Positions 6,889 through 13,909 are shown, counted from the first letter of the stretch. The stretch: DNA of 16,883 nucleotides from Sphingomonas sp. CCH9-E2 (GCF_001557215.1 NZ_LSJM01000277.1:1-16883), one strand, 5' to 3'. A program made the numbers and translations. Notes: generated from the letters alone by a model not told the origin.

Positions 6889-6906
6889 GCACGACAGCGC
6901 GCTTTC

Positions 6907-6935
6907 TTGCCGCACCGCGGCAAAGGGGGTAGCGC
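6907..6935 (+). promoter_or_regulatory. queC promoter candidate overlapped by a perfect palindrome
   Basis: TTGCCG (6907-6912), 17 bp, TAGCGC (6930-6935), then exactly 7 nt to the queC ATG. The -35 and spacer are covered by TTGCCGC-ACC-GCGGCAA (6907-6923), a perfect 7-bp inverted repeat with a 3-base centre. The palindrome could be a repressor operator. If transcription starts further upstream, it could instead be an mRNA hairpin next to the GGGGG at 6925-6929. Confidence 0.4.
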
Positions 6936-6942
6936 AGCGCAG

Positions 6943-7629
6943 ATGACCGAAGCCAGCTATGCCGTCGCCCTCGTCTCGGGCGGACTCGATTCCTATGTTT
7001 CCGCTGCGTGCGCGCGCGCCGACGGGCATCGCCTGCTCGCACTGTCGATCGACTATAATCAACGCCATCATGTCGAGCTGGCCGCCGCGCGCCGGATTGC
7101 GGCCAATCTGGGTGCAGAGCGGCATATCGTCCTCCCGCTCGACCTGTCGCTGTTCGGCGGGTCGGCGCTGACCGCGGATATCGCGGTGCCAAAGGACGGC
7201 GTCGGCGACGACATCCCGGTTACCTATGTCCCCGCACGCAATACCATCTTCCTCAGCCTGGCGCTCGGTTGGGCCGAGGCGATGGGTGCACGGGACCTGT
7301 ATCTCGGCGTCAACGCGCTGGATTATTCGGGCTATCCCGATTGCCGTCCGGAGTTCATCGAGGGCTTCGAAAAGCTGGCCGAGCTCGCCACCAAGGCGGG
7401 GGTGGAGGGCCATCCGTTTCGCATCCGCGCGCCGCTGGTGTCGATGACCAAGGCGGACATTGTGCGTAAGGGCACCGAACTGGGGCTCGATCTGGGGCTC
7501 AGCTGGTCGTGCTACGACCCGGCACCCGGCGGCGTGCATTGCGGGCGCTGCGACAGCTGTCGCCTGCGCGCCAAGGGGTTTGAAGATGCGGGCGTGCCCG
7601 ATCCGACCCGCTATGCAGCAACGGCCTGA
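6943..7629 (+). CDS. queC: 7-cyano-7-deazaguanine synthase
   Basis: A 228-residue QueC. It converts 7-carboxy-7-deazaguanine to preQ0 using ATP and ammonia, on the way to queuosine in tRNA. The PP-loop nucleotide-binding motif is SGGLDS (12-17). The zinc site is C190, C200, C203 and C206 in [37 protein letters not shown] (120-139) and [11 protein letters not shown] (164-174) are typical of the family. The frame is open back to a TTG at 6907, but ATG 6943 gives the normal N-terminus. It has no good ribosome site, and a promoter-like pair ends 7 nt before it, so the mRNA may be leaderless. queE follows after 10 bp. queD and queF are not in the window. Confidence 0.95.
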   Translation: MTEASYAVALVSGGLDSYVSAACARADGHRLLALSIDYNQRHHVELAAARRIAANLGAERHIVLPLDLSLFGGSALTADIAVPKDGVGDDIPVTYVPARNTIFLSLALGWAEAMGARDLYLGVNALDYSGYPDCRPEFIEGFEKLAELATKAGVEGHPFRIRAPLVSMTKADIVRKGTELGLDLGLSWSCYDPAPGGVHCGRCDSCRLRAKGFEDAGVPDPTRYAATA

Positions 7630-7639
7630 GGCGCGCGGC

Positions 7640-8272
7640 ATGAGCTATGCGGTCAAGGAAATGTTCCTGACCCTGCAGGGGGAGGGGGTGAATGCCGGCG
7701 CGCGCGCGGTGTTCGTCCGCTTCGCCGGGTGCAATCTCTGGTCGGGGCGCGAGCAGGACCGCGCTACCGCGATCTGCAAATTCTGCGACACCCAATTTGT
7801 CGGCACCGACGGGCTGGGTGGCGGCAAGTTCGCCGATGCCGATGCGCTGGCGGACGCGGTCGCCGGCTTTTGGGGCGCGGGGCAGGAGCGCCGCTTCGTC
7901 GTGCTGACCGGGGGCGAGCCGATGCTGCAGGTCGACGATGCGCTGATCGATGCGCTGCACGCGCGCGGCTTCCGCATTGCGATCGAGAGCAATGGCACGT
8001 TGCCCGTGCATCCGGGCATCGACTGGGTGTGCATCAGCCCCAAGGCGGGGAGCGACGTGGTGCAGCGCCACGGCGACGAATTGAAACTGGTCTGGCCGCA
8101 GGCGGGCACCGATGTGGCGGAACTCGAGCAATGGGACTTCGCCCATTTCCTGGTTCAGCCGATGGACGATGCCAGTGCCGCCGCCAATGTCCAGGCGGCG
8201 GTCGATTTCGCGCTCGATAACCCGCGCTGGCGCTTGACCCTGCAAGCGCACAAGACGCTGGGGCTGCGCTGA
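7640..8272 (+). CDS. queE: 7-carboxy-7-deazaguanine synthase (radical SAM)
   Basis: A 210-residue radical SAM enzyme. It rearranges 6-carboxytetrahydropterin to 7-carboxy-7-deazaguanine, the substrate of the neighbouring QueC. The cluster cysteines are C31, C46 and C49, spaced CX14CX2C rather than the canonical CX3CX2C. This insertion is known for one QueE subgroup (the Burkholderia multivorans type). FLTLQGEGVNAG (9-20), the SAM-binding TGGEP (90-94), ESNGT (116-120), SPKAG (133-137) and the C-terminal LQAHKTLGLR (201-210) are all in place. ATG 7640 is 10 bp after queC; the longer frame upstream overlaps queC and is rejected. No strong ribosome site is visible, so translation may depend on coupling to queC. 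An intrinsic terminator overlaps its stop codon. Confidence 0.95.
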   Translation: MSYAVKEMFLTLQGEGVNAGARAVFVRFAGCNLWSGREQDRATAICKFCDTQFVGTDGLGGGKFADADALADAVAGFWGAGQERRFVVLTGGEPMLQVDDALIDALHARGFRIAIESNGTLPVHPGIDWVCISPKAGSDVVQRHGDELKLVWPQAGTDVAELEQWDFAHFLVQPMDDASAAANVQAAVDFALDNPRWRLTLQAHKTLGLR

Positions 8273-8302
8273 ACGCCGGTCTTCAGCGCCGCTTTTTCTT
8301 CT
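8266..8302 (+). terminator. queE intrinsic terminator overlapping two convergent stop codons
   Basis: GCGCTGAA (8266-8273) and TTCAGCGC (8282-8289) are perfect 8-bp complements around an 8-base loop, followed by TTTTTCTTCTT from 8293. The left arm contains the queE TGA and the right arm contains the TGA of the opposing gene. The T-rich tract is the complement of that gene's final lysine codons. Confidence 0.7.
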
Positions 8303-8969
8303 TGGCGCCCGGTGCGCAGCGCGCGGGGAAATAACCGCCCTTGTCCCAGCAATCCTCGTTCCCGAACTCGGGATAGGTGATCTGCGCGTCGATCGGCATG
8401 CGCATCGGGAATTGCTGTTCACCCCAGCGGGTCAGGCTGTTGCGGATCATCGGGATCCCCTCCGCCGCCAGCTCACCGAACTTGCCACGCGGGGTGAACA
8501 GCGCGGCGTTGGCGACTGCGTCGGCCGTCTGGCAGAAGGTCAGCTGCGCATGCACCGCCGAATAGCTGGAATAGACCCGCGTGCCATATTGATCGAGCGC
8601 GGTCTGACCGGCCTTGGGCGTCTTGTTGCTGCGCATGAAATATTTGGTGAGCACGGCGTAGGAATCGTTCAGCTCGACCTTATGGTCGCGCAGGATCGCG
8701 TTGTAGTTGGGCAGCGTCAGGAGCGTCGGACCGAACTGGCATTGCAGCGCGGCAACGTTGAGCGCTGCGCGCAAATTCCACACCATCGCCGCACGCAGTT
8801 CCGCCGGGGTTGCACCCGGCAGCGGCTGCGCCAGCATCCCGGGCTCGGACCCGGTGATCCGCGGTGCGGCGACCTCGGGGGACTTGAAGTAGAATTGCGC
8901 AGAGGCCGGCGTTGCCGCCAACACCGCCACACCCAGGCCTGCCGAGAACATCAGACGCGCACCGAACAT
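8283..8969 (-). CDS. secreted conserved hypothetical protein
   Basis: A 228-residue protein of unknown function with a clear Sec signal peptide: hydrophobic residues 7-20 and a signal peptidase site ASA-QF at 24/25. The mature part is mostly predicted helix, with ATPAELRAAMVWNLRAALNV (53-72), LPNYNAIL (86-93), SYAVLTKYFMRSNKTPKAGQ (103-122) and NSLTRWGEQQFP (177-188). Four cysteines (C77, C146, C207, C218) suggest two disulfides. It ends in a basic KKKKRR tail. I recall similar proteins from sphingomonads, but none with a function. ATG 8969 follows AGAGGG at 7 nt; the frame stays open another 62 codons upstream through a terminator, which is not credible coding. It converges on queE with a 10-bp gap. 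Confidence 0.82.
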   Translation of the reverse strand: MFGARLMFSAGLGVAVLAATPASAQFYFKSPEVAAPRITGSEPGMLAQPLPGATPAELRAAMVWNLRAALNVAALQCQFGPTLLTLPNYNAILRDHKVELNDSYAVLTKYFMRSNKTPKAGQTALDQYGTRVYSSYSAVHAQLTFCQTADAVANAALFTPRGKFGELAAEGIPMIRNSLTRWGEQQFPMRMPIDAQITYPEFGNEDCWDKGGYFPARCAPGAKKKKRR

Positions 8970-9001
8970 CAACCAACCCTCTCGAACCCTGATCCGCCGC
9001 T

Positions 9002-9030
9002 GGGTTACGGAGTTTTCGTGCCGCGCCCAA
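9002..9030 (-). promoter_or_regulatory. weak candidate promoter for the secreted hypothetical
   Basis: On the reverse strand TTGGGC (9030-9025), 17 bp, TAACCC (9007-9002) would start transcription about 25 nt before the ATG at 8969. Spacing is ideal but the hexamers are weak. The remaining stretch, 9031-9117, shows only a 5-bp inverted repeat (ACCGC/GCGGT at 9043-9058) and no gene. Confidence 0.3.
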
Positions 9031-9117
9031 GTGGTTTTTGGCACCGCTTTGTTGCGGTTGTGCAAGGGGCCGCGCTCCACCGTGGGACAGGTGGCACGCT
9101 GTGCGCCGATCTGCATG

Positions 9118-9147
9118 AAAAAGGGCCGCCCGGATGCCGGGCGACCC
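9118..9147 (-). terminator. intrinsic terminator of the small lipoprotein gene
   Basis: CGCCCGG (9127-9133) and CCGGGCG (9137-9143) form a perfect 7-bp stem with a 3-base loop. Three more pairs (GGG 9123-9125 with CCC 9145-9147) extend it past one mismatch. Read leftward it ends in five T. It lies 30 bp beyond the stop codon of the 9177-9428 gene. Confidence 0.8.
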
Positions 9148-9176
9148 CTGATCACATGATTGCCGTGGGCGGCAGA

Positions 9177-9428
9177 TTACATGCCGTTGCCCATGGTGTC
9201 GTTGGCAGCCATGGTGTCGCCAGCCATGCCGGTGTCGTTGCCGGTGGCACCGTCGACCATGGTCATGTTGTCGCTGGTGGTGCCGTCCAGAACCGGATCG
9301 GTGGCGTTGACGTCCATGACCGTCGTGTTGTCGGCGGTGGTTTCAGTCGTACCACCGCATGCCGACAGCAGCAGCGCGGCGCTGGCGATCATCGAACCGG
9401 CAACGGCCTTGGTGAAAACTGCACGCAT
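9177..9428 (-). CDS. small Asn/Asp/Thr/Met-rich lipoprotein
   Basis: An 83-residue protein. Residues 1-23 form a lipoprotein signal peptide with the lipobox LSAC (21-24), so C24 would be acylated and the protein anchored in a membrane. The remaining 59 residues have low complexity and contain loose repeats such as DNTTVMDVN, SDNMTMVDG, GNDTGMAGD and ANDTMGNGM, with no aromatic residue. No domain is recognisable; it is probably unstructured or a metal- or surface-associated tail, which is inference. ATG 9428 follows AGGGAG at 9 nt; the frame extends 13 codons upstream without support. It has its own promoter candidate and a strong terminator, so it is likely monocistronic and real despite its composition. 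Confidence 0.8.
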   Translation of the reverse strand: MRAVFTKAVAGSMIASAALLLSACGGTTETTADNTTVMDVNATDPVLDGTTSDNMTMVDGATGNDTGMAGDTMAANDTMGNGM

Positions 9429-9491
9429 AAGATTTGGCTCCCTAGATGATGGTGGGGGGCGGAACACCGCTTAATCCCCTGACCGAGATAG

Positions 9492-9520
9492 ACATTAAAC
9501 GCTTCGCGACGCGCCCTCAA
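9492..9520 (-). promoter_or_regulatory. candidate promoter of the small lipoprotein gene
   Basis: On the reverse strand TTGAGG (9520-9515), 17 bp, TAATGT (9497-9492) gives a start about 60 nt before the ATG at 9428. It is a moderate match. It lies in the 101-bp gap after lipB, where no terminator is visible. Confidence 0.35.
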
Positions 9521-9529
9521 GCCCCGCCA

Positions 9530-10189
9530 TCAGGCGCGCGCGCACGCCCCACCCACGGAATTGAGAAAGGCCGGGAACGCTAACGCAAGGGCGGCATCGA
9601 AAGTTTCAGGCGTGATCGATTTTCCCAGCTGCGCGGCGCTGGTCACCGGAAATTCGGGCAGGCCGCACGGCACGATGCCGCCGAAATCGGCCAGATCGGG
9701 GTCGAGGTTCACGGCAAAGCCATGCATCGTGACCCAGCGCCGCACGCGCACGCCGATCGCACCGATCTTGGCCTCGCTCCCGCCATCGCGCGTCCAGATG
9801 CCGATCCGCCCCTCCGCGCGAAACGCGTTGATGCCAAGCTCCCCCAGCGCCGCGATCACCCAGCCTTCGACCGCATGGACGTAACAGCGCACATCCTTGT
9901 TCCGCCGCGACAGGTCCAGCATCGCATAGCCGATCCGCTGGCCCGGGCCGTGATAGGTGTAGCGCCCGCCACGCCCGGTGGCGAAGACCGGAAAGCGCGG
10001 GTCGATCAGCTCGGCCGGATCGGCGCTGGTGCCGGCGGTGTAGACCGGCGGGTGTTCCAGCAGCCAGATCTGCTCGCGCGCTTCGCCCGCCTGAATCGCG
10101 GCGACCCGCGCCTCCATCTCCGCCAGCGCCTGCGGGTAGGGGACGCGCGCTTCGGAGACGCGCCATTCGATGCCTTCGATCAGTTCCAT
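9530..10189 (-). CDS. lipB: octanoyl-[acyl-carrier-protein]:protein N-octanoyltransferase
   Basis: A 219-residue LipB that moves octanoyl groups from ACP to lipoyl domains, the first step of lipoate synthesis. Family motifs are [13 protein letters not shown] (44-56), [17 protein letters not shown] (72-88), [20 protein letters not shown] (139-158) and GGIVPCGL (170-177). The catalytic pair is K141 and C175, as in the E. coli-type enzyme. ATG 10189 gives the normal family length; the frame is open for 29 more codons, which would run to 10276 and overlap the divergent promoter region. No clear ribosome site is present. TTGCGC, 17 bp, CATCTG ends 6 nt before the ATG, a weak hint of a leaderless mRNA. 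It is divergent from the membrane-protein pair across 92 bp. Confidence 0.94.
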   Translation of the reverse strand: MELIEGIEWRVSEARVPYPQALAEMEARVAAIQAGEAREQIWLLEHPPVYTAGTSADPAELIDPRFPVFATGRGGRYTYHGPGQRIGYAMLDLSRRNKDVRCYVHAVEGWVIAALGELGINAFRAEGRIGIWTRDGGSEAKIGAIGVRVRRWVTMHGFAVNLDPDLADFGGIVPCGLPEFPVTSAAQLGKSITPETFDAALALAFPAFLNSVGGACARA

Positions 10190-10281
10190 CCCCGCCAGAT
10201 GCGATGCCGCGCGCGCCGGCGCAAGCATGTGGCGTGATGCGGAAGGATCGGCTAACGCTGCGCGTGAGGGGAGCAATGCAT

Positions 10282-11106
10282 ATGGTCAGTATGGGTACCG
10301 TCTGGGATCGGACCGCGGAGTTTCTGAGCGACAATCTCGGCACATTGCTGCCGATCGCGCTGCTGGCGATCTTCGTCCCGACCACGATTTCGTCCAATCT
10401 CAGCGGACTTCAGCCGACTGCGGCCCCGACGACCGCGATGTTGCTCGGACTGGGCGTGTTCGTCCTCGCCTTGGTCAGCTTCTGGGGGCAGCTGGCGGTG
10501 ACCGCGCTGGCGATCGATCCGGCGCTGGGCCGTCAGGCGAGCCAGGTGGCCACCCGCCGCTTTCCCGCCGCGCTGCTGCTGATGATCCTGCTGGTCGTCG
10601 TCATGCTCGCGCTGGCGATCCCGGTCGGCGTCTTGCTTGCGGTCGGGGGAGTCGATCTTGCTTCGCTGCAGGGTAGCGCGATGCCGGATATCCCGCCCAG
10701 CGTCGCCATCTGGGTATTTCTCTATTTCCTGATCATACTGGTCCTCGCCTTCTGGGTGATGGCGCGGCTCGCGGTGGTCATCCCGTCTGTTGTGGGCGAC
10801 CGGCTGGCGATCGGCGCGATCGCGCGCTCGTGGCGGCTGACGCGCGGTGTCGCGCTCAAGATCGTCGGCGTGCTGATCCTCTACGCGATTGTCTCGATCG
10901 TCGCCAATCTTGCCGCGACCACGGCGTTCGGCGCGGTCATGTATCTGGTCGCCGGGAACGGCGAAGATGGCATCTCGCTCGCCTCGGTGCTGACGACCAT
11001 CGTCGGAGGAGCGATCTCGACCGGCTTCACTGTCCTGGGCACGGCATTTCTGGCCAAGCTCTACATCGCGCTGATCGCGCGGCATGAGGCGGCTGCGGGC
11101 GCATGA
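10282..11106 (+). CDS. polytopic membrane protein, YciC / GPDPase-membrane-domain-like
   Basis: A 274-residue inner-membrane protein with about six hydrophobic stretches (20-35, 52-76, 95-121, 141-167, 191-222, 233-260). The central cytoplasmic loop [20 protein letters not shown] (161-180) followed by ARSWRLTRG (181-189) matches the hallmark of the YciC and glycerophosphodiester-phosphodiesterase membrane-domain proteins, although no phosphodiesterase domain is attached. The function is not established. In-frame ATGs lie at 10276, 10282 and 10291; GGGGAG (10267-10272) is 9 nt from 10282, which I prefer. Its TGA overlaps the ATG of the next gene (ATGA), so the two are translationally coupled and may form one complex. 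It is divergent from lipB. Confidence 0.8.
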   Translation: MVSMGTVWDRTAEFLSDNLGTLLPIALLAIFVPTTISSNLSGLQPTAAPTTAMLLGLGVFVLALVSFWGQLAVTALAIDPALGRQASQVATRRFPAALLLMILLVVVMLALAIPVGVLLAVGGVDLASLQGSAMPDIPPSVAIWVFLYFLIILVLAFWVMARLAVVIPSVVGDRLAIGAIARSWRLTRGVALKIVGVLILYAIVSIVANLAATTAFGAVMYLVAGNGEDGISLASVLTTIVGGAISTGFTVLGTAFLAKLYIALIARHEAAAGA

Positions 11107-11846
11107 CCTTTTCATTTCGCGGCGTTCTGGCGGATGCCGTGACGTTGTGGCGGACCGATCGCGAGCTGATGTGGCCGATCGCGGGGGTGTTTCTGTTCCT
11201 GCCGCTCCTGGGCATGTTCATCCTCGCGACGACCAGCGGGGTGCAGCTGCCGAAGGGCGATGATCCCGCGCAAACGCGTGAAGTGCTCAACGCCTTTCTG
11301 CTGGCGAACATCGGCTGGTTCGGTCTGATCATCGCGCTGACCGAGTTTGGCGGCCTCGCGCTGCTCAGCCTGTATCTGCGCCGCGGAGAGACAGTCGGCG
11401 TGGTGCTGCTGTCGAGCGTTCAGCGGCTGATCCCGTTCTTCCTGATCGGGATCGTCGTGAACGTGCCGATCCAGCTCGCAAGCTATCTGCTGATCGTCCC
11501 GGCGATCTATGTGTTCGGTCGCACCTGGATGATGGGCGTCGCCTTCGCGGCGGAGCCGACGCGCGGCGCGTGGCAGGCGATGGTGCGCGGGTTCGAGCTG
11601 AGTGACAAAAATGGCTGGAAGATCGGTTTCTTCGCGCTCGGTCTCGCGCTCTTCATCGGTGCGAGCATGCTGTCGATCGCGGTCGTCATCCTTGCCATCG
11701 CGGCGCCATTGGCCGGGGGATCGCAGAGCGCAGCGTTGCTCGTCCTGGTCCCCATCGCCCTGGTCGTGACGGCCAGCTGGGTGTTCTTCACGCTGGTGCG
11801 GATCGCGCTCTATCGCCGGCTGGGCGGGTCGATCAACGGGATGTGA
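11103..11846 (+). CDS. polytopic membrane protein, partner of the upstream YciC-like protein
   Basis: A 247-residue hydrophobic protein with about five or six membrane segments (23-43, 64-92, 108-136, 172-202, 210-233). The loop AAEPTRGAWQAMVRGFELSD (149-168) before NGWKIGFF resembles the corresponding loop of the upstream gene product (RSWRLTRG then LKIVGV), so the two are probably distant paralogues with the same fold. I do not recognise a specific family. Start ATG 11103 overlaps the upstream stop by 4 bp. Its last 37 bp overlap the 3' end of the convergent acetyltransferase gene, and no terminator lies between them. Function unknown; a role in membrane organisation or transport is only a guess from topology. 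Confidence 0.78.
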   Translation: MTFSFRGVLADAVTLWRTDRELMWPIAGVFLFLPLLGMFILATTSGVQLPKGDDPAQTREVLNAFLLANIGWFGLIIALTEFGGLALLSLYLRRGETVGVVLLSSVQRLIPFFLIGIVVNVPIQLASYLLIVPAIYVFGRTWMMGVAFAAEPTRGAWQAMVRGFELSDKNGWKIGFFALGLALFIGASMLSIAVVILAIAAPLAGGSQSAALLVLVPIALVVTASWVFFTLVRIALYRRLGGSINGM

Positions 11847-12409
11847 GGTGCGGCCTCGCGGGGCAGATGCCCGGTGATGCGCGGATCAGGAAAGGTCTCG
11901 ATCGCGCGCAGGAACGGCACGAAGCCCGACGCGCGGTAAAAGCCCAAAGCCTTGGGGTGGTCGAGCGTGCAGGTATGCACCCACACCCGCGTCACATCGG
12001 GTCGCCACGCGCGCATCAGCGCATGCGCCATCAGCCAGCGGCCATGCCCCGCGCCGGTCAGTTCAGGCACGAGGCCGACGAAGGACAGCTCGCACGTCGC
12101 GCTCTCGCGGTAATCGAGTTCGAGCATCCCCACCTCGATCCCCTGCCGGTCGACCACCGCAAAAATCGCGATTCGCGGGTCATGGATGATCGCGCTCAGC
12201 CGCACATCGTCCATGATCAGGCGGGAGAACCACAGCCATGGCGATCCGACCCGCGCGAACAATTTCCGATACTTGTCCGGGCTCGGCGTTTCCCAAGGCA
12301 CCAGCCGCAGATGCGATTCGGGCATCGGGCGCGGCTTGGGCCGCTCGCGCATTTCCAGGCTGGTGACGATCGTCGCGACCTCTCCGGGCTTTACGGGAAG
12401 CAGGCCCAT
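11810..12409 (-). CDS. GNAT family N-acetyltransferase
   Basis: A 199-residue cytoplasmic acetyltransferase. The acetyl-CoA binding motif A is VGLVPELTGAGHGRWLMAHA (111-130, with the R/Q-x-x-G-x-G/A loop as LTGAGHG), and the C-terminal motif HTCTLDHPKALGFYRASGF (145-163) is typical of GNAT enzymes. Residues 1-40 precede the core and are variable; ATGs at codons 20 or 29 are possible later starts. The first ATG has GGAG 5 nt upstream and sits 1 bp after the hemF stop, consistent with coupling. It is the last gene of trmL-hemF-GNAT. Its stop lies inside the convergent membrane gene. The substrate is unknown; the operon does not reveal it. Confidence 0.86.
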   Translation of the reverse strand: MGLLPVKPGEVATIVTSLEMRERPKPRPMPESHLRLVPWETPSPDKYRKLFARVGSPWLWFSRLIMDDVRLSAIIHDPRIAIFAVVDRQGIEVGMLELDYRESATCELSFVGLVPELTGAGHGRWLMAHALMRAWRPDVTRVWVHTCTLDHPKALGFYRASGFVPFLRAIETFPDPRITGHLPREAAPHIPLIDPPSRR

Positions 12410-12410
12410 C

Positions 12411-13265
12411 TCAGCTCCAGGTGGCGAGCGGCGGCAGGCTCATCAGGATCGCGTCGATATTGCCGCCAGTCTTGAGGCCGAACAGCGTGCCCCGGTCATA
12501 GACCAGGTTGAACTCGGCATAGCGGCCGCGCCACTCCAGCTGCCGCGCCTTGTCGGCGTCGGTGAAGGGCGTGGCCATGCGCCGACGGACGAGTGCGGGG
12601 AAGATGTCGAGGAAGGCGCGGCCGACATCCTGGGTAAAGGCGAAATTGGCCTCCCATGTCGCCATGTCCTCGCTGTCCAGATGATCGTAGAAGATGCCGC
12701 CGACGCCGCGATGGACATTGCGGTGGGGGATGTAGAAATAGTCGTCGGCCCATGACTTGAACCGGGGATAATGCGCCGGATCGTGGACATCACATGCCGC
12801 CTGCAAACGGGCATGGAAGTCCAACGTGTCCTCATCATAGGGAATCGGCGGGTTCAGATCCGCGCCGCCGCCGAACCAGCGCTTCGTCGTGACCAGGAAC
12901 CGCGTGTTCATATGCACCGCGGGCACATGCGGGTTGGCCATGTGCGCGACCAGGCTGATTCCGGTGGCGAAGAAACGGGGATCCTCGCCCGCGCCATGGA
13001 TCGACTTGGCGAAATCGCCCTCGAACGTGCCGCCGACGGTCGAGACGTTGACCCCGACCTTTTCGAAGACCTTGCCCTTCATCACCCCGCGCACGCCGCC
13101 ACCGCCGGGTTCGCCCGACGGGTCGGTGCGGTCCCACGCGATATAATCGAACGCCGCGTCCGACCCGGCCTCATGCTCGATCGCCTCGAACTCGGCGCAG
13201 ATCGAATCGCGCAGCTCCTCGAACCACGCGCGGGCGCGCTGCTGCTGGGGGTCGAGTTCGGTCAT
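12411..13265 (-). CDS. hemF: oxygen-dependent coproporphyrinogen III oxidase
   Basis: A 284-residue HemF. It oxidatively decarboxylates coproporphyrinogen III to protoporphyrinogen IX with O2 and is cytoplasmic. Conserved blocks are FEGDFAKSIHG (81-91), VPAVHMNTRFLV (114-125), RWFGGGADLNPPIPY (129-143), HRNVHRGVGGIFYDHL (181-196) and RGRYAEFNLVYDRGTLFGLK (246-265). Length is slightly below the roughly 300 residues of E. coli HemF but no block is missing. Its ATG overlaps the trmL stop (ATGA, 13262-13265), and the GNAT start is 1 bp beyond its stop. The presence of HemF implies aerobic haem synthesis, consistent with the divergent cytochrome bc1 operon. Confidence 0.96.
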   Translation of the reverse strand: MTELDPQQQRARAWFEELRDSICAEFEAIEHEAGSDAAFDYIAWDRTDPSGEPGGGGVRGVMKGKVFEKVGVNVSTVGGTFEGDFAKSIHGAGEDPRFFATGISLVAHMANPHVPAVHMNTRFLVTTKRWFGGGADLNPPIPYDEDTLDFHARLQAACDVHDPAHYPRFKSWADDYFYIPHRNVHRGVGGIFYDHLDSEDMATWEANFAFTQDVGRAFLDIFPALVRRRMATPFTDADKARQLEWRGRYAEFNLVYDRGTLFGLKTGGNIDAILMSLPPLATWS

Positions 13266-13711
13266 TGCGGATAGCCTTTGGTTTGCCGGAGCGCTTCGGA
13301 CAGCGCGATGCCCGCCGAGACGGAGAGGTTCAAGGAGCGCATCGCCGGCTTCATCGGAATGCGCACGCGCAGGTCGGCGCGGTCATGCACAGGGTCGGGG
13401 ACGCCCGCATCCTCCGATCCGAACAGCAATATGTCGTCGGGCCGATAGGCGGCCGCGTCGAAGCGCCCGGCGCCCTTGGTCGTGAACAGCACGATCCGGC
13501 TGGTTACGGTCGCCAGGAACGCGTCCCAGTCGCGGTGCCGAGTAACGCGGACATGGTCGATATAATCCATGCCGACGCGCGCCACGCGCTTGTCGTCCCA
13601 TGCGAATCCCATCGGTTCGATCAGATCGATCGGCGTATCGAAACACGCACCGATGCGCAGGACCGCACCGACATTTCCGGCAATACAGGGTTGAAACAAG
13701 GCAACACGCAT
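13262..13711 (-). CDS. trmL: tRNA (cytidine(34)-2'-O)-methyltransferase
   Basis: A 149-residue SPOUT methyltransferase of the TrmL/CspR subfamily, which 2'-O-methylates the wobble base of some leucine tRNAs. The three SPOUT motifs are visible: QPCIAGNVGAVLRIGA (7-22, with N13 and R19), LLFGSEDAGVP (95-105), and IPMKPAMRSLNLSVSAGIAL (118-137), which forms the trefoil knot that binds SAM. The minimal length fits TrmL rather than the longer TrmH. The ATG at 13711 has only a weak GGGA nearby, and a good promoter ends 7 nt upstream. It is the first gene of the trmL-hemF-GNAT operon. Confidence 0.93.
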   Translation of the reverse strand: MRVALFQPCIAGNVGAVLRIGACFDTPIDLIEPMGFAWDDKRVARVGMDYIDHVRVTRHRDWDAFLATVTSRIVLFTTKGAGRFDAAAYRPDDILLFGSEDAGVPDPVHDRADLRVRIPMKPAMRSLNLSVSAGIALSEALRQTKGYPQ

Positions 13712-13718
13712 CGCGTCC

Positions 13719-13747
13719 CGATAGTGCAGAGCATACGCCCGTCACAA
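13719..13747 (-). promoter_or_regulatory. trmL-hemF operon promoter
   Basis: On the reverse strand TTGTGA (13747-13742), a 17-bp spacer, CTATCG (13724-13719), then 7 nt to the trmL ATG. The -10 fits the CTATnn form seen in alphaproteobacteria. The predicted first transcribed base is at or next to the A of the start codon, which suggests a leaderless mRNA. Confidence 0.55.
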
Positions 13748-13764
13748 GGCGCTCTTGCTGTGTG

Positions 13765-13844
13765 CGGCACCGGCCCGCTCCCCCACCCGGCCACCCATAG
13801 AATACTGGCGTCGGGCGGCCGGGTGGGAGAGCGGCCCGGCGCCG
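13765..13844. repeat. 32-bp imperfect inverted repeat in the trmL-petA control region
   Basis: The arms 13765-13796 and 13813-13844 are complementary at 28 of 32 positions around a 16-base centre (ATAGAATACTGGCGTC). The arms are GC-rich, with CCCACCCGGCC matching GGCCGGGTGGG exactly. It is probably a mobile or dispersed palindromic element of the kind common in sphingomonad intergenic DNA. It lies between the two divergent promoters without touching either. Across 13712-14020, a 309-bp stretch without a gene, I see only this repeat, the two promoters and the petA ribosome site. Confidence 0.65.
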
Positions 13845-13880
13845 AAACATTCGCGTGTCACGCGCCGGTCAAAAAGGCGG

Positions 13881-13909
13881 TTGGCAAAGTCGCCTCGCGC
13901 CGTCTATCA
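13881..13909 (+). promoter_or_regulatory. petABC promoter
   Basis: TTGGCA (13881-13886), exactly 17 bp, CTATCA (13904-13909) is the best sigma-70-like match in the window. It implies a leader of about 105 nt before petA, and the petA ATG has AAGGG (14009-14013) at 7 nt. Confidence 0.6.

Noticed and set aside
6889..6942. preQ1 riboswitch upstream of queC
   Set aside because: Que genes often carry one, but I see no preQ1-I pseudoknot pattern (C-rich loop and A-rich tail) in this 54-bp gap, only a simple palindrome.
6313..7641. 442-codon minus-strand frame
   Set aside because: It is antisense to queC, the small secreted protein gene and the end of hslO; no motif is present.
8970..9155. 62-codon N-terminal extension of the secreted hypothetical protein
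   Set aside because: It would run through a terminator of the upstream gene and precede a clear ribosome site and signal peptide at 8969.
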